Shown here one piece after another: positions 1 through 5,475 of a stretch of DNA of 5,937 nucleotides. Within the stretch, counting starts at the first letter, position 1. The number at the start of each line of letters is the position of its first letter. The notes under the pieces are model-generated. The model did not search any database. It worked only from the letters and a program-made list of their open reading frames with translations, and had not been told where the DNA came from. This DNA is from Lachnospiraceae bacterium UBA7182 (lineage in GTDB: Bacteria > Bacillota > Clostridia > Lachnospirales > Lachnospiraceae), in assembly GCA_002491115.1 (NCBI GenBank), contig DKVI01000103.1, forward strand, positions 1 to 5,937, written 5' to 3'. The translations under genes and the position numbers were made by a program.

Positions 1-31
1 TTAAAAAGTTGTAAACTGGTGATGTAAAACA

Positions 32-817
32 TTAAAACTTTGCATCATGCATCCATACATAGCGCTCGTCTTCACAGCGGTCTGTCTGGAGCCACGGATT
101 TCCTTCCAGATGGCGGATCATCCAGCAGGTATACATCATAAATCCCGGCGCGACGGCCTGTGGATGCAGTTCTCCCCCGGGAATGGCGGAAAAGCTGTTA
201 TTGACGCTTTTGAATACCTGGTCGCCCACAAAGCTTGCGCCGAACCCTTCCGGACGATCGAATTTAAAGAAGTAGGTCTCCGGCTGCGGATGTCTGTGGG
301 GCAGATATCCGGACCAGTTTCCTCTGTCATTCAATACTTCCCCCAGGACCATATTGGACTCCGGGCAGATTGTATGATCAAAGATCGTGTTGACGCGGCG
401 TTTGGCCACATTGCCGAATTTGCCCACGCTGGAATATCCCCAGGGCGCGTCTTCGGGCGCGTACAGACAGCTTTGGAAGGTTCTGTCATTTTTGGTACAC
501 TGCACCAGGATCTCACAGTCCTGATCCGCGGACACTTCCACCCAGGCTTTGGTACATACATGGACGCACCAGGGGCCTTCTGTAAATACATCTTTTCTGG
601 TGACTGATTTCTTCTGATCCTCCCACGAAAACGTGACTGCGCCCGACAAAAGCAATACTGCGATTTCCTCTCCGTCACGGCCAAACCGTCTGACTTCTCC
701 CGCTTTCATGCGATATACCCGCACATCCATCAGCATCGCCTGATACTCGTTGTCATAGGTGGTGAGGATCATCTCTCCCTTTTCGTCAAAGGTCGGATAA
801 CCAAATACTTTGCTCAT
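32..817 (-). CDS. iolB: IolB, 5-deoxy-glucuronate isomerase
   Basis: Cytoplasmic enzyme of myo-inositol catabolism: isomerises 5-deoxy-glucuronate to 5-dehydro-2-deoxy-gluconate (2-deoxy-5-keto-gluconate), the step after IolD. The protein is about 261 residues, close to the usual length of roughly 270. It is a double-cupin (KduI/IolB) protein. The best signature is in the second half: GNWSGYLPHRHPQPET near residues 166-180, then FKFDRPEGFG and AIPGGELHP near 211-219. The two His and the Glu of HRHPQPE plus the later His look like the cupin metal ligands (inference from family layout). Two ATG codons are adjacent (820 and 817). AGGAGG (824-829 on the plus coordinates) is only 3 nt from the first but 6 nt from the second, so the second is preferred. 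The ribosome binding site lies between the iolD stop and this start, implying co-transcription and perhaps translational coupling. No terminator is visible in the 31 bases after the stop. Confidence 0.93.
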   Translation of the reverse strand: MSKVFGYPTFDEKGEMILTTYDNEYQAMLMDVRVYRMKAGEVRRFGRDGEEIAVLLLSGAVTFSWEDQKKSVTRKDVFTEGPWCVHVCTKAWVEVSADQDCEILVQCTKNDRTFQSCLYAPEDAPWGYSSVGKFGNVAKRRVNTIFDHTICPESNMVLGEVLNDRGNWSGYLPHRHPQPETYFFKFDRPEGFGASFVGDQVFKSVNNSFSAIPGGELHPQAVAPGFMMYTCWMIRHLEGNPWLQTDRCEDERYVWMHDAKF

Positions 818-830
818 CATATGCCTCCTG

Positions 831-2762
831 TTAATAGTCTCTTGCTTCTTCTCTGCCGGCTTTTACGCCTTTCCATGCCTCTCTTACGGATTCTTTGACC
901 GATGTGTCCGCAAGACCCACATTCCACCAAGATTCATAGCCGTCCGTCATGGTCTTGGGAATCACTTTTAAATCAAACAGGCAGGCAACATCCTGTTTCT
1001 TCGCGTCGTTTAAGGCCGCTTCCAGTTCTTCTATGGTGCGGCAGGTATAGGATTTCATTCCATAACCTTCCGCAATCTTCGCGTAGTCTACCAAAATCAG
1101 GTCTTTGCAGGGTTTCTTTCCGTCTGTATATCTGAATTCTGTCGCCAGGCTTCCGATTCCGTGGTTCATCTCCAGATTGTTGATACACCCGAATCCGCAG
1201 TTGTCAAATACAAGAATATTGACTTTTTTGCGCTCCTGCATGATGGTCATCACCTCGCTGTGGAGCATCTGGAAGCTGGAATCTCCGACCACGCAGTATA
1301 CTTCGTTGTCCGGCTCCGCCATTTTGACGCCCAGCGTGGCCGCCACCTCATATCCCATACAGGAATAGCCGTATTCTGCATGATATCCTCCGCGCTTATC
1401 TGTGGTCCACATTCTCTGCATACAGCTTGGAAGGGAACCGCCGGCGGTAATGATCGTCGCATCCTCGTCGATGACCCGGCGGATCGCGGCAAGGGCGGCT
1501 GTCTGGGTGATCTTTCCGTTGGTCAGTTTTACAAACTCCGGAATCGTCCTTGGATCTCTTGCTTTGATGATGGGCTCAAAGTCCTCTCCCGTGTAAGCAA
1601 TACCGGCAAGCCTTGTCATCTCCTCATCCCACACGCGTTTTGCGGTCTGAATCTCTTCTTTATAAGAAGAAACATATCCTTTTGCCCGAAGCTTCTGCGC
1701 CAGCGCTTCCACCGTCGCTTTCGCGTCTCCTACTGCTTTTACAGCGTCCATTTTGTAAGCATGGAATCTGCAGTTATTGATTGTGACAAATTTTACGTTT
1801 TCATTTTTGAACAGGCGCTTGGAACCGGTGGTAAAATCGGACAGCCTGGTGCCGACGGCAATGACCACATCCGCGTCTTTGGCAATGATATTGGAAGCGT
1901 ACGTACCGGTCACGCCGATTCCTCCAAGGCAATAAGGATGGCTGGACTTGCAGGCGCTTTTGCCGCCCTGGCTCTCTCCGAAAGGAATCTTAAATTCTTC
2001 GCAGAATTTTTCGACTGTCTCTCCTGCCTCCGAGTAGCGTACCCCGCCGCCCACGATCACCAGCGGCTTTTTCGCCTGCAGGATCACTTCCGCGACATCT
2101 TCCAGTTCTTCTTCCACCGCCACAGGCCTTGTGATCCTGTGTACTCTCTTCTGGAAGAAATACTCCGGGAAGTCATAGGATTCCCCCTCCACATCCTGGC
2201 ACAGGGCGATACAGCAGGCGCCTGTCTCCGCCGGATCGGTCAGGACGCGCATGGCGTTGATCAGCGCGGTCATGACCATCTCAGGCCTTGCGACTCTGTC
2301 CCAGTATTTGCAGACCGGCTTAAACGCGTCGTTGGTGGTGACTGCCAGACTGCTGCTCTGTTCCAGCTGCTGGAGTACCGGGTCCGGCTGACGGGACGCG
2401 AAGGTGTCCGCCGGAAATACCAGAAGCGGAATATTGTTGACGGTGGCGGTGGCGCAGGCCGTTACCATATTGGCAGCTCCCGGCCCTACGGAAGACGCGC
2501 AGGCAATGATCTTTTTGCGGCCGCTCTGTTTCGCGAACGCAGTCGCCACATGGCACATGCCCTGCTCATTCCTTCCCTGGAACACTTTCAGACCACCCGG
2601 GTTGGTATCCAGCGCTTCGCCCAACCCCACAGCGATCCCATGCCCGAAGATGGTAAAAAATCCTTCAACAAACTTTGTTTCCACTCCATCCATGGAAACA
2701 TACTGCTGATCCAGAAATTTCACAATCGCCTGGGCCGTAGTCATTCTGGTCGTTTTAACCAT
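831..2762 (-). CDS. iolD: IolD, 3D-(3,5/4)-trihydroxycyclohexane-1,2-dione hydrolase
   Basis: Thiamine-diphosphate-dependent ring-opening hydrolase of the myo-inositol pathway. It converts 3D-(3,5/4)-trihydroxycyclohexane-1,2-dione to 5-deoxy-glucuronate, the substrate of the IolB encoded next. The protein has 643 residues, the normal family size, with the acetolactate-synthase-like three-domain order. The N-terminal pyrimidine-binding domain contains GRNEQGM with the expected catalytic Glu at residue 66, and SSVGPGAANM near 90-99. A central domain (about 215-360) contains KPLVIVGGGVRYS and IAVGTRLSDF. The C-terminal pyrophosphate domain has the GDSSF motif at 493-497, ending at NN (528-529), which matches the ThDP/Mg motif. 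The start ATG has AGGAGG (2770-2775) 7 nt upstream. It appears to be the first gene of a minus-strand operon with iolB. The strand opposite has a very long open frame, a by-product of the codon usage. All key residues that I can check are present, so the gene looks intact. Confidence 0.96.
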   Translation of the reverse strand: MVKTTRMTTAQAIVKFLDQQYVSMDGVETKFVEGFFTIFGHGIAVGLGEALDTNPGGLKVFQGRNEQGMCHVATAFAKQSGRKKIIACASSVGPGAANMVTACATATVNNIPLLVFPADTFASRQPDPVLQQLEQSSSLAVTTNDAFKPVCKYWDRVARPEMVMTALINAMRVLTDPAETGACCIALCQDVEGESYDFPEYFFQKRVHRITRPVAVEEELEDVAEVILQAKKPLVIVGGGVRYSEAGETVEKFCEEFKIPFGESQGGKSACKSSHPYCLGGIGVTGTYASNIIAKDADVVIAVGTRLSDFTTGSKRLFKNENVKFVTINNCRFHAYKMDAVKAVGDAKATVEALAQKLRAKGYVSSYKEEIQTAKRVWDEEMTRLAGIAYTGEDFEPIIKARDPRTIPEFVKLTNGKITQTAALAAIRRVIDEDATIITAGGSLPSCMQRMWTTDKRGGYHAEYGYSCMGYEVAATLGVKMAEPDNEVYCVVGDSSFQMLHSEVMTIMQERKKVNILVFDNCGFGCINNLEMNHGIGSLATEFRYTDGKKPCKDLILVDYAKIAEGYGMKSYTCRTIEELEAALNDAKKQDVACLFDLKVIPKTMTDGYESWWNVGLADTSVKESVREAWKGVKAGREEARDY

Positions 2763-2769
2763 ATTTTAA

Positions 2770-2775
2770 CCTCCT
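2770..2775 (-). promoter_or_regulatory. Ribosome binding site of iolD
   Basis: Reads AGGAGG on the minus strand with a 7-nt spacer to the iolD ATG. A TATAAT-like string directly upstream (2776-2781) is too close to the Shine-Dalgarno sequence to be a useful promoter. Confidence 0.85.
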
Positions 2776-2780
2776 ATTAT

Positions 2781-2799
2781 AGTTCCGCAACTCCACTCC
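2781..2799. repeat. 19-nt direct repeat, copy 1
   Basis: AGTTCCGCAACTCCACTCC on the plus strand, identical to the copy at 2888-2906. Start-to-start distance is 107 bp. The pair brackets a long hairpin in the iolD leader. Copy 1 sits directly upstream of the iolD ribosome binding site. Confidence 0.85.
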
Positions 2800-2866
2800 C
2801 AATGCCCCTGGTCTGAGAGGATTTTAGCCCGCTGAAAAGCGCGTTCTAAAATCCTCTCGGGCATTG
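2800..2866. repeat. Long two-part hairpin in the iolD leader
   Basis: Nested inverted repeats. An inner perfect 13-bp stem pairs 2815-2827 (GAGAGGATTTTAG) with 2846-2858. An outer perfect 8-bp stem pairs 2800-2807 (CAATGCCC) with 2859-2866; a 7-nt bulge (2808-2814) sits on one side only. Inside the loop a small CGCT-GAAA-AGCG hairpin (2830-2841) adds a tetraloop. There is no T-run after the stem on either strand, so it is not a normal intrinsic terminator. It could be an RNA stability or processing element in the iolD mRNA, or a dispersed palindromic repeat. No known riboswitch class is recognised. Confidence 0.75.
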
Positions 2867-2887
2867 TCCGTTCCGTTGCTGTTTCTA

Positions 2888-2906
2888 AGTTCCGCAACTC
2901 CACTCC
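2888..2906. repeat. 19-nt direct repeat, copy 2
   Basis: Second identical copy of AGTTCCGCAACTCCACTCC. Together with copy 1 it frames the hairpin at 2800-2866, so the whole unit spans about 2781-2906. Confidence 0.85.
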
Positions 2907-2914
2907 TAACCCGC

Positions 2915-2953
2915 ATTGCGTGCTTTTTGTGGTATTGCGTGCTTTATGCGTGT
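2915..2953. promoter_or_regulatory. Operator-like repeat cluster downstream of the iolD promoter
   Basis: ATTGCGTGCTTT occurs twice (2915-2926 and 2934-2945), 19 bp apart, and a third related heptamer TGCGTGT follows at 2947-2953, 11 bp from the second. Seen from iolD these lie just downstream of the predicted transcription start. The spacings of about two and one DNA turns fit a protein bound to one face. This is a candidate repressor site for inositol control; the binding protein is unknown. Confidence 0.5.
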
Positions 2954-2968
2954 TTGTTTGTTGTCTGC

Positions 2969-2997
2969 ATCATAGCACACTCATTAAGAATATGCAA
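2969..2997 (-). promoter_or_regulatory. Candidate iolD promoter, extended -10
   Basis: On the minus strand TTGCAT (2992-2997) is followed by a 17-bp spacer and TATGAT (2969-2974), preceded by TG one base away, giving an extended -10. The -35 is weak (three of six). Predicted start is near 2962, which leaves a leader of about 200 nt before iolD. It is the best sigma-A-like match I found upstream of iolD. Confidence 0.5.
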
Positions 2998-3086
2998 GAC
3001 GAATTGTGTGGTTTTTTTATTTCCTATGTTTTTTACAATTTTCTCCTCTTTTATTTGTTTATTTCGCACATTTTGCTCGCACATAA

Positions 3087-3110
3087 GCACGCATTGCACG
3101 CAAAGTGCAA
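3087..3110. promoter_or_regulatory. Operator-like tandem and inverted repeat upstream of iolD promoter
   Basis: Two GCACGCA heptamers (3087-3093 and 3096-3102), the reverse complement of the TGCGTGC boxes at 2917-2942. The second overlaps an inverted repeat: TTGCAC (3094-3099), 5-nt centre, GTGCAA (3105-3110). It lies about 125-150 bp upstream of the predicted iolD start and just upstream of the sigma-gene promoter, so a bound protein could affect either gene. Confidence 0.45.
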
Positions 3111-3143
3111 GAGGGGCTCTGGTTCGGGCGGGGTTTCTGCCGC

Positions 3144-3172
3144 TTGACAACCGCGAAAAATTTTTTTATAAA
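3144..3172 (+). promoter_or_regulatory. Strong sigma-A promoter for the sigma-factor operon
   Basis: TTGACA (3144-3149), a 17-bp spacer and TATAAA (3167-3172), a near-consensus vegetative promoter with A/T tracts in the spacer. Predicted start is near 3179, leaving a leader of about 76 nt. No typical ECF-type promoter is visible, so the operon seems to be transcribed by the housekeeping sigma factor. Confidence 0.8.
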
Positions 3173-3209
3173 TTTTGTGATATTTTCCCCCTGAGATACG
3201 TTCATATAT

Positions 3210-3223
3210 TGAAAAGCTTTTCA
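3210..3223. promoter_or_regulatory. 14-bp perfect palindrome in sigma-gene leader
   Basis: TGAAAAGCTTTTCA is a perfect palindrome between the promoter and the ribosome binding site. It resembles a CcpA cre box at the outer positions but has GC in place of the central CG, so it is not a good cre site. It may be an operator for another dimeric regulator. Confidence 0.45.
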
Positions 3224-3243
3224 CAATAAGACAAAGCCGGATC

Positions 3244-3253
3244 GGAGGTGATC
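3244..3253 (+). promoter_or_regulatory. Extended ribosome binding site supporting a TTG start
   Basis: GGAGGTGATC is a ten-base match to the complement of the 16S rRNA 3' end. Its GGAGG core is 7 nt from the TTG at 3256. This strong site decides the TTG start of the sigma gene, since no in-frame ATG occurs nearby. Confidence 0.85.
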
Positions 3254-3255
3254 GT

Positions 3256-3732
3256 TTGGAGGAATCAGAATATAACAGAATTACGAAACTGTATCTGGAT
3301 GTAGTTTACAGAGCCGCGCTGAACTGCTGTAAAAACCCTTATGACGCGGAAGATGTGGTGCAGAACACGTTTATGAAGCTGCTGGAATGCAGACAGACAT
3401 TTCAGGACGACGAGCATATCCGCCGATGGCTCATACGGGTGGCAGTCAATGAGTCCCATTCTCTGTGGCGTTCTTTCTGGAAACGGAAAATAACGCCGCT
3501 GGATGAAACGACGGCGGCGCCGGAGTTTTCCATACCCGAGAACAGCGAACTGTTCTATGCGGTACAGAAACTTCCGCCAAGATACAGAGAAACCATACAC
3601 CTGTATTATTATGAATCATACAGCATCCGGGAGATTGCCGGCCTCCTCCATATCTCTGAAGGGGCCATCCGGACCCGGCTTGCGCGGGCGCGAAGCAAAC
3701 TGAAACAACAACTGAAAGGAGCGTGGAAATGA
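3256..3732 (+). CDS. ECF-type RNA polymerase sigma factor (sigma-70 family)
   Basis: Alternative sigma factor that directs RNA polymerase to a small regulon. The 158-residue protein has only the two domains typical of ECF sigmas. Region 2 spans about residues 5-75, with NPYDAEDVVQNTFMKLL (region 2.1-2.2, core polymerase binding) and HIRRWLIRVAVNESHSLW followed by basic WKRK (regions 2.3-2.4, -10 contact). A variable linker follows at about 76-98. Region 4 at about 103-152 has LPPRYRETIHLYYYESYSIREIAGLLHISEGAIRTRLARARSKL, a helix-turn-helix for the -35. The start is TTG with a very strong Shine-Dalgarno sequence. The stop TGA overlaps the next gene's ATG (ATGA), a common arrangement for sigma and anti-sigma pairs. 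The signal and target promoters cannot be read from here. Assignment to an ECF subgroup is not attempted. Confidence 0.93.
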   Translation: MEESEYNRITKLYLDVVYRAALNCCKNPYDAEDVVQNTFMKLLECRQTFQDDEHIRRWLIRVAVNESHSLWRSFWKRKITPLDETTAAPEFSIPENSELFYAVQKLPPRYRETIHLYYYESYSIREIAGLLHISEGAIRTRLARARSKLKQQLKGAWK

Positions 3733-4328
3733 ACACAGAAAAAAAGAATCAGGCCTGGTACCAAAGCACGTTCGAGGAAGTACATGCTTCTGAGCACTTA
3801 TTAAGAAAGGTGGAAGCTATGACAAACAAAGAACAACGGGAAACAAGGAAAAAGAGACTGCGCACAGGATACGCCGCAGCTGCGGCTGTGGCTCTGCTGG
3901 TATTCAGCAACGTCATCTCTTACGCGGCATCAGGCAATGCATGGATTCTGACGGTCACCCTACCCGACGGAGAAGTACGGCAGATGGAGGTCGAACCTGA
4001 TTATGATAACGGCACGTCTTCCTATACTTACGAGTATACAGGAGAAGTTGACGAAGATTCCCCCATATCCGTGAGCATGGAAAGCACGGAAACCGGTCTT
4101 TCTTCTGATGAGGCAAAAGATGTCATCTATTCTACGCTGGAAACAAAAGACGGCCGCACCTGGCTGGTTATAGACAATCAATACCGCGTGGATATCACGG
4201 AAGATTTCAAAGACGGAAGCTGCAAAGGCTCGATCAAAGAAGACGGCCAGTACTGGTGCTATGAAGTTACGGGAACGCCGGAAGATTATGATATTCAGGT
4301 TGAGATTGTGGATGTTACGATCAAATAG
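3729..4328 (+). CDS. Single-pass membrane protein, probable anti-sigma factor
   Basis: A 199-residue protein co-encoded with the sigma factor. Residues 1-46 are charged and predicted cytoplasmic, with STFEEVHASEHLLRKVEAM (about 13-31), a pattern like the sigma-binding helix of Bacillota anti-sigma factors (my reading, not a firm family match). Basic residues (KKRLR, 41-45) precede one membrane segment at about 48-67. The remaining 130 residues would lie outside the cell: acidic, beta-rich in appearance, with two Cys (about 165 and 177) that could form a disulfide. I chose ATG at 3729 rather than GTG at 3723: AAGGAG (3716-3721) is 7 nt from the ATG but only 1 nt from the GTG, and the ATG gives the ATGA overlap. 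Likely role: hold the sigma factor at the membrane until an envelope signal arrives. An alternative is a regulon lipid or wall protein unrelated to sigma control. Confidence 0.72.
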   Translation: MNTEKKNQAWYQSTFEEVHASEHLLRKVEAMTNKEQRETRKKRLRTGYAAAAAVALLVFSNVISYAASGNAWILTVTLPDGEVRQMEVEPDYDNGTSSYTYEYTGEVDEDSPISVSMESTETGLSSDEAKDVIYSTLETKDGRTWLVIDNQYRVDITEDFKDGSCKGSIKEDGQYWCYEVTGTPEDYDIQVEIVDVTIK

Positions 4329-4344
4329 TACAGCCATGATATGC

Positions 4345-4388
4345 AATCACGCCTGGTATTTTTGATCAATACCAGGCGTGATTTTTTT
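4345..4388 (+). terminator. Intrinsic terminator of the sigma-factor operon
   Basis: A perfect 16-bp stem pairs 4345-4360 with 4368-4383 around a 7-nt loop, followed by a T-run (4382-4388). It begins 16 nt after the stop codon. No T-run follows on the opposite strand, so it should work rightward. Confidence 0.93.
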
Positions 4389-4443
4389 AACAGCAGGAAC
4401 AGCACCCCCGCAAAGCACAGGATATGGAACGCTAACAGACAAA

Positions 4444-4490
4444 GCGGCGGGATAGTCAAAACCTGCCCCGCCGCCCTGTTTTGATTTTTA
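4444..4490. terminator. GC-rich hairpin between convergent genes, possible bidirectional terminator
   Basis: GCGGCGGG (4444-4451) pairs with 4467-4474, followed on the plus strand by a T-rich stretch (4477-4490). On the minus strand, the direction of the lipoprotein gene, the stem is followed by TTTGTCTGTT, a weaker T-rich tail. A competing stem pairs TCAAAAC (4456-4462) with 4478-4484. It sits 25 nt beyond the lipoprotein stop, so a 3'-end role is likely, but the efficiency and main direction are uncertain. Bases 4389-4443 show nothing else. Confidence 0.45.
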
Positions 4491-4498
4491 TTTGCCCA

Positions 4499-5146
4499 TT
4501 AAAGTTCAGTGCTTTTAGAAGTAATGATAAAACCGTTTTCATTATCTTTTGGCACGATGCCAAAACATACTGTACCAACATTACTTTCGCCCTCAAAATC
4601 AATCGTATATCTTACCATAATGGAATCACCAGATTCCTCATAATCGGCAAATGTATACTGGTAATCCGGATAATCAGAAACACCAATGTAATAGTAACCA
4701 TTCTGATAATAGAAAGAGGTTTGTCCTTGTTCCATATCTTCAAAAGAAGGCTTTATATCTGGCAGGTCAACACCCAACACCAGTTTTGCATAGGCTTCTG
4801 CTTCCTGCAAACTAATTTTAACAACTGTTTCATCAAAATCGTCACGAGGTACTGTTTCTGTTTCTACACCTTCAGATGCGCCGGTGTAAGAATAAAATAG
4901 GAAATCTCGCCAAAATGTTTCATCCTTTGCTGTTTGGGAATTGAAGTCATTCAATTTTTTACACATTTGTGTCAGAAAATTCTTTCCCTGTTCCGTAAGT
5001 TCAAAGGTTGTTTCTGTTTTGGGAAGTGATTCCTGTTCATTCTCCGCAGAACCGGATGTTTCCAATGCTTCATCCTTTTTATCTGTTCCGCAAGCGGTTA
5101 GACACAATATCGTGGTCATAAATACTAATAAACACAATTTTTTCAT
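4499..5146 (-). CDS. Putative lipoprotein of unknown function
   Basis: A 215-residue protein with a clear lipoprotein signal peptide: basic MKK, a hydrophobic stretch, then LTAC with the modified Cys at residue 19. It should be anchored to the outer face of the membrane. A charged, Glu/Ser/Thr-rich linker (about 20-45) leads to a domain of about 165 residues, rich in Tyr, Phe and acidic residues, with no motif that I recognise. No enzyme signature is seen. The gene is clearly more AT-rich than the iol genes (about one third GC in a sampled 60-base line against about half in iolD), which may mean a different origin. The ribosome binding site is modest: AGGAAA about 11-12 nt before the ATG. It has its own promoter (5194-5222) and converges on the sigma operon. 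A role sensed by the sigma/membrane protein pair is possible but not shown. Confidence 0.85.
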   Translation of the reverse strand: MKKLCLLVFMTTILCLTACGTDKKDEALETSGSAENEQESLPKTETTFELTEQGKNFLTQMCKKLNDFNSQTAKDETFWRDFLFYSYTGASEGVETETVPRDDFDETVVKISLQEAEAYAKLVLGVDLPDIKPSFEDMEQGQTSFYYQNGYYYIGVSDYPDYQYTFADYEESGDSIMVRYTIDFEGESNVGTVCFGIVPKDNENGFIITSKSTEL

Positions 5147-5193
5147 CTTATACCAGTTTCCTTTTCAAAGTGTAATCTGTTACAATGGGGTTC

Positions 5194-5222
5194 ATTATAT
5201 TCCTTTTTGCATCAAAAGTAAA
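5194..5222 (-). promoter_or_regulatory. Promoter of the lipoprotein gene
   Basis: On the minus strand, TTTACT (5217-5222), a 17-bp spacer and a consensus TATAAT (5194-5199). Predicted start is near 5187, giving a leader of about 40 nt. Confidence 0.7.
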
Positions 5223-5441
5223 GTATATCTTTTAGCCACAAGCAATCAGTATTTTATGTCCATTCCAACGCTGACCACATCAGCGGCAACAGATATCTGC
5301 AGGGCCGGACCGGGTGCAAAATTTACGCGTCGGGAACTGACACAGGAAACCTTGCCGGAATGCTTTGAGATGATTCCTGCACCGTTTCCTTTTGTCACAT
5401 ACAAAAATGAAGATATTTTACAAGCCGGCAGAAGTTCCATC
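5223..5441. other. Divergent intergenic region with a possible decayed coding stretch
   Basis: About 220 bases between the two divergent promoters. The part from about 5256 is richer in GC than the lipoprotein gene and reads on the plus strand as a coding-like frame from ATG 5256 (MSIPTLTTSAATDICRAG...). That frame runs out of register into the next gene and stops near 5510. It has no ribosome binding site and no recognised family. It is either spacer DNA or the remnant of a lost gene. Confidence 0.3.
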
Positions 5442-5450
5442 TGGTATAAT
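5442..5450 (+). promoter_or_regulatory. Extended -10 promoter of the AraC-type gene
   Basis: TGGTATAAT has a perfect TATAAT (5445-5450) with the TG one base upstream. No convincing -35 is found 17 bp upstream, which is usual for extended -10 promoters. Predicted start near 5457 gives a short leader of about 20 nt before the GTG start. Confidence 0.6.
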
Positions 5451-5475
5451 AGGCATTGTCGAGGAGGAAAACCGT

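Noticed and set aside
47..607. Open frame of 186 codons opposite iolB
   Set aside because: Shadow of iolB; no family features, and iolB itself is well supported.
2776..2781. TATAAT string just before the iolD ribosome binding site
   Set aside because: A start from it would fall at or after the Shine-Dalgarno sequence, and the nearest -35-like hexamer is at poor spacing.
1161..2816. Very long open frame (551 codons) on the strand opposite iolD
   Set aside because: It is antisense to a complete, motif-rich IolD; its protein has no recognisable family features and no good ribosome binding site. It results from iolD codon use.
2800..2866. Reading the leader hairpin as an intrinsic terminator or attenuator
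   Set aside because: No run of T follows the stem on either strand.
2915..2953. CRISPR-like short repeats
   Set aside because: Only two 12-nt copies at 19-bp spacing and one partial copy, with no spacer array or cas gene.
2864..3229. Plus-strand open frame of 121 codons in the iolD/sigma intergenic region
   Set aside because: The predicted protein is low-complexity, Phe/Cys/Leu-rich, and runs across both promoters and the repeats; there is no ribosome binding site. Non-coding DNA is the better reading.
3723..3725. GTG as start of the second sigma-operon gene
   Set aside because: It is 1 nt from the Shine-Dalgarno sequence; the ATG at 3729 has a 7-nt spacer and overlaps the upstream stop.
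3960..4346. Minus-strand open frame of 128 codons opposite the membrane protein gene
   Set aside because: Shadow of the sigma-operon second gene; no signal, family or ribosome binding site.
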